DNA of 6,906 bases, from NCBI GenBank assembly GCA_030598425.1, contig JAUVPY010000133.1:1-6906 (forward strand), given 5' to 3'. How positions within the stretch are numbered: position 1 is the stretch's first letter; each line of letters opens with the position of its first letter. Shown piece after piece: positions 5,618 to 6,906 of the stretch. The translations under genes and the position numbers were made by a program. Source of the stretch: Anaerolineae bacterium. Lineage in GTDB: Bacteria > Chloroflexota > Anaerolineae > 4572-78 > NAK82. A model generated the notes under the pieces. The model was not told the origin of the DNA and did no database searches. It saw only the letters and a list, made by a program, of their open reading frames with translations.

Positions 5618-6906
5618 ACTGCCGTCTCCTTTTCAAAAAGCGGGCACAGGCTGTCGTATAACTCGACATAGCGCTCATAGGTAGCTGCGTAGGCCGCAGT
5701 ATTGTCGGGGTTGGGTTCGAATCTGTCCTTGATCGCAACCATCTGTTGGCACGCATCTTGCAGGCTGGGGAACAGACCAACCGCCTTCCCCGCTAGAATG
5801 GCAGCGCCCAGGCAGGCTGCCTCGGGAGAATGTACGGTTACCACCGGCCGGCCGGTCAGGTCGGCCTTGATCTGGTTCCAGAGAGGGCTCCTGGACCCTC
5901 CGCCCAGACAGCGGATCTCCTCAATGCGGATGCCCAACTCTTCCAGAACATCGATATTCCTCTTGACCGTGCAGGCGATGGCTTCCAAGATGGCCCGGAT
6001 GAAGTGTGGCTTCTCGTGGCGCAAGGTGAAGCCATAGAAAACCCCCCTGGCCTTCGGGTTAGCGTCGGGGGCCATGGCGCCCTGCAAATGGGGCAGCATC
6101 GTCAGCCCTTCTGAGCCAGGAGCGACCCGGCTGGCCTGCTCCGTCAAGCTGTCATACGCATCCTTGCCCTTGGCCGAGGCCTCGGCAAGCTCTTCCTGGC
6201 AGAACTTGTCGCGATACCAGCGCAAGACCATGCCTCCCGTGGTGAAGGTGTGCTCCATGTAGGTATCAGGGATACCGTGATAGTGGCAGGGCATCCTGCT
6301 TAGAGGGTCAAAAGTTGGCCTGTCCACGGTCGCACAGATGGCTAGAGCCGCCCCAGTGTTCTCGGAGAAAACGCCGGGGACAACATTGCCAACACCTATC
6401 GCTCCCGCCGCCTGATCCAAGGCCCCGGTGCATACAACCGTCGTCGGGCTGAGGCCGAGTTCCCGTGCTACCCGGGGGAGAATCTCACCCACCGGCTCGC
6501 CGGATTCACTGATGGTCGGTAGTTGATCGGGCGATACACCCAAGAAATGGAGCATGTCATCCCACCACGTCTTGGAGGTGATATCCCAGTAGACAGTCGA
6601 GCAGAGTAGTGAGCCCTCAGCCACCAGATGTCCCGTCATGCGGTAGATGAAGTAATCCTCAATCAGTAGATACTTGCCCACCTTCTGGAAAAGCTGCGGC
6701 TCATTTCGTTTGATCCACAATATCTTGGAGGCCGGCCAGGTGGGCACAATACTGACCTGGCCTGTTACCTTGTAGGCATTTTCATCACCGAACTCCTGGC
6801 TTAGCACGTCAGCCTCTGCCTGGGCTCGATTATCCAGCCAGACAATTGCGTTTCTAAGTGGCTCGCCGGCATCATCAACCATAAGCAGCGTCTCGCCCTG
6901 AGCCGA
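5614..6906 (-). CDS. FGGY-family carbohydrate kinase, xylulokinase-like, N-terminus outside the window
   Basis: The enzyme uses ATP to phosphorylate a sugar or polyol. The frame is open to the right edge and 430 codons are visible. The ATG at 6882 is internal: the eight codons before it (SAQGETLL) continue the family pattern into MVDDAGEPLRNAIVWLDNRA, so roughly 70-80 residues, including the first phosphate-binding loop, are missing. Counting from the first visible codon, D164 in GALDQAAGA is the probable catalytic base. NTGA (183-186), the LPHLQGAMAPDANPKARG segment (271-288), and GGGSRSPLWNQI (335-346) belong to the second, ATP-binding half. The C-terminus looks complete, and the TGA overlaps the epimerase ATG. 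Similarity is closest in style to xylulokinases, but FGGY subfamilies are hard to separate by eye and ribulo-, erythritol- or other kinases are possible. Confidence 0.93.
   Translation of the reverse strand, partial: SAQGETLLMVDDAGEPLRNAIVWLDNRAQAEADVLSQEFGDENAYKVTGQVSIVPTWPASKILWIKRNEPQLFQKVGKYLLIEDYFIYRMTGHLVAEGSLLCSTVYWDITSKTWWDDMLHFLGVSPDQLPTISESGEPVGEILPRVARELGLSPTTVVCTGALDQAAGAIGVGNVVPGVFSENTGAALAICATVDRPTFDPLSRMPCHYHGIPDTYMEHTFTTGGMVLRWYRDKFCQEELAEASAKGKDAYDSLTEQASRVAPGSEGLTMLPHLQGAMAPDANPKARGVFYGFTLRHEKPHFIRAILEAIACTVKRNIDVLEELGIRIEEIRCLGGGSRSPLWNQIKADLTGRPVVTVHSPEAACLGAAILAGKAVGLFPSLQDACQQMVAIKDRFEPNPDNTAAYAATYERYVELYDSLCPLFEKETAV

Noticed and set aside
6880..6882. ATG at 6882 as the start of the kinase
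   Set aside because: Upstream codons in the same frame are open to the window edge and continue the FGGY family pattern, and the protein would lack its first phosphate-binding domain. The start lies outside the window.
1..6906. tRNA or rRNA genes, CRISPR arrays, insertion sequences, phage genes or defence systems
   Set aside because: The spacers are short and show no cloverleaf, regularly spaced repeats, transposase similarity or terminal inverted repeats. All long minus-strand frames are metabolic or regulatory.

Overview
The window holds one strand of a bacterial catabolic gene cluster. Every supported gene is on the minus strand, so transcription runs from the right edge (6906) to the left edge (1). 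The base composition is moderately GC-rich, Shine-Dalgarno sequences are strong (AAGGAG type), and two genes start with GTG. Protein style and the intercistronic hairpin fit a Chloroflexota-like (Anaerolineae/Caldilineae) or similar environmental bacterium. That assignment is an impression from memory and was not computed.

Layout in transcription order: an FGGY-family carbohydrate kinase whose N-terminus lies outside the window (5614-6906); an NAD-dependent epimerase/dehydratase joined to it by an ATGA overlap (4622-5617); a spacer with a 26-codon remnant of a 2-oxoacid dehydrogenase E2 acyltransferase gene (4542-4619); a classical SDR dehydrogenase (3641-4441); a Gfo/Idh/MocA oxidoreductase (2503-3516); a spacer with a perfect 11-bp hairpin (2453-2477); a class III PLP aminotransferase (1091-2383); a 346-bp spacer with a promoter/operator candidate, a strong RBS and the decayed start of a second SDR/epimerase-like gene (831-1010); a FadR-type GntR regulator (13-744); and a possible next gene starting at a TGATG junction on the left edge.

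Taken together this looks like a regulated pathway for an unidentified sugar, sugar acid, polyol or amino sugar. Three NAD(P)-dependent oxidoreductases or epimerases change the oxidation state or stereochemistry, the aminotransferase moves an amino group, the FGGY kinase phosphorylates a sugar or polyol, and the FCD-domain regulator probably senses a small carboxylate. The substrate cannot be read from the sequence. The two gene remnants suggest the cluster once had more members, including an acyltransferase of a 2-oxoacid dehydrogenase complex, and has been rearranged.
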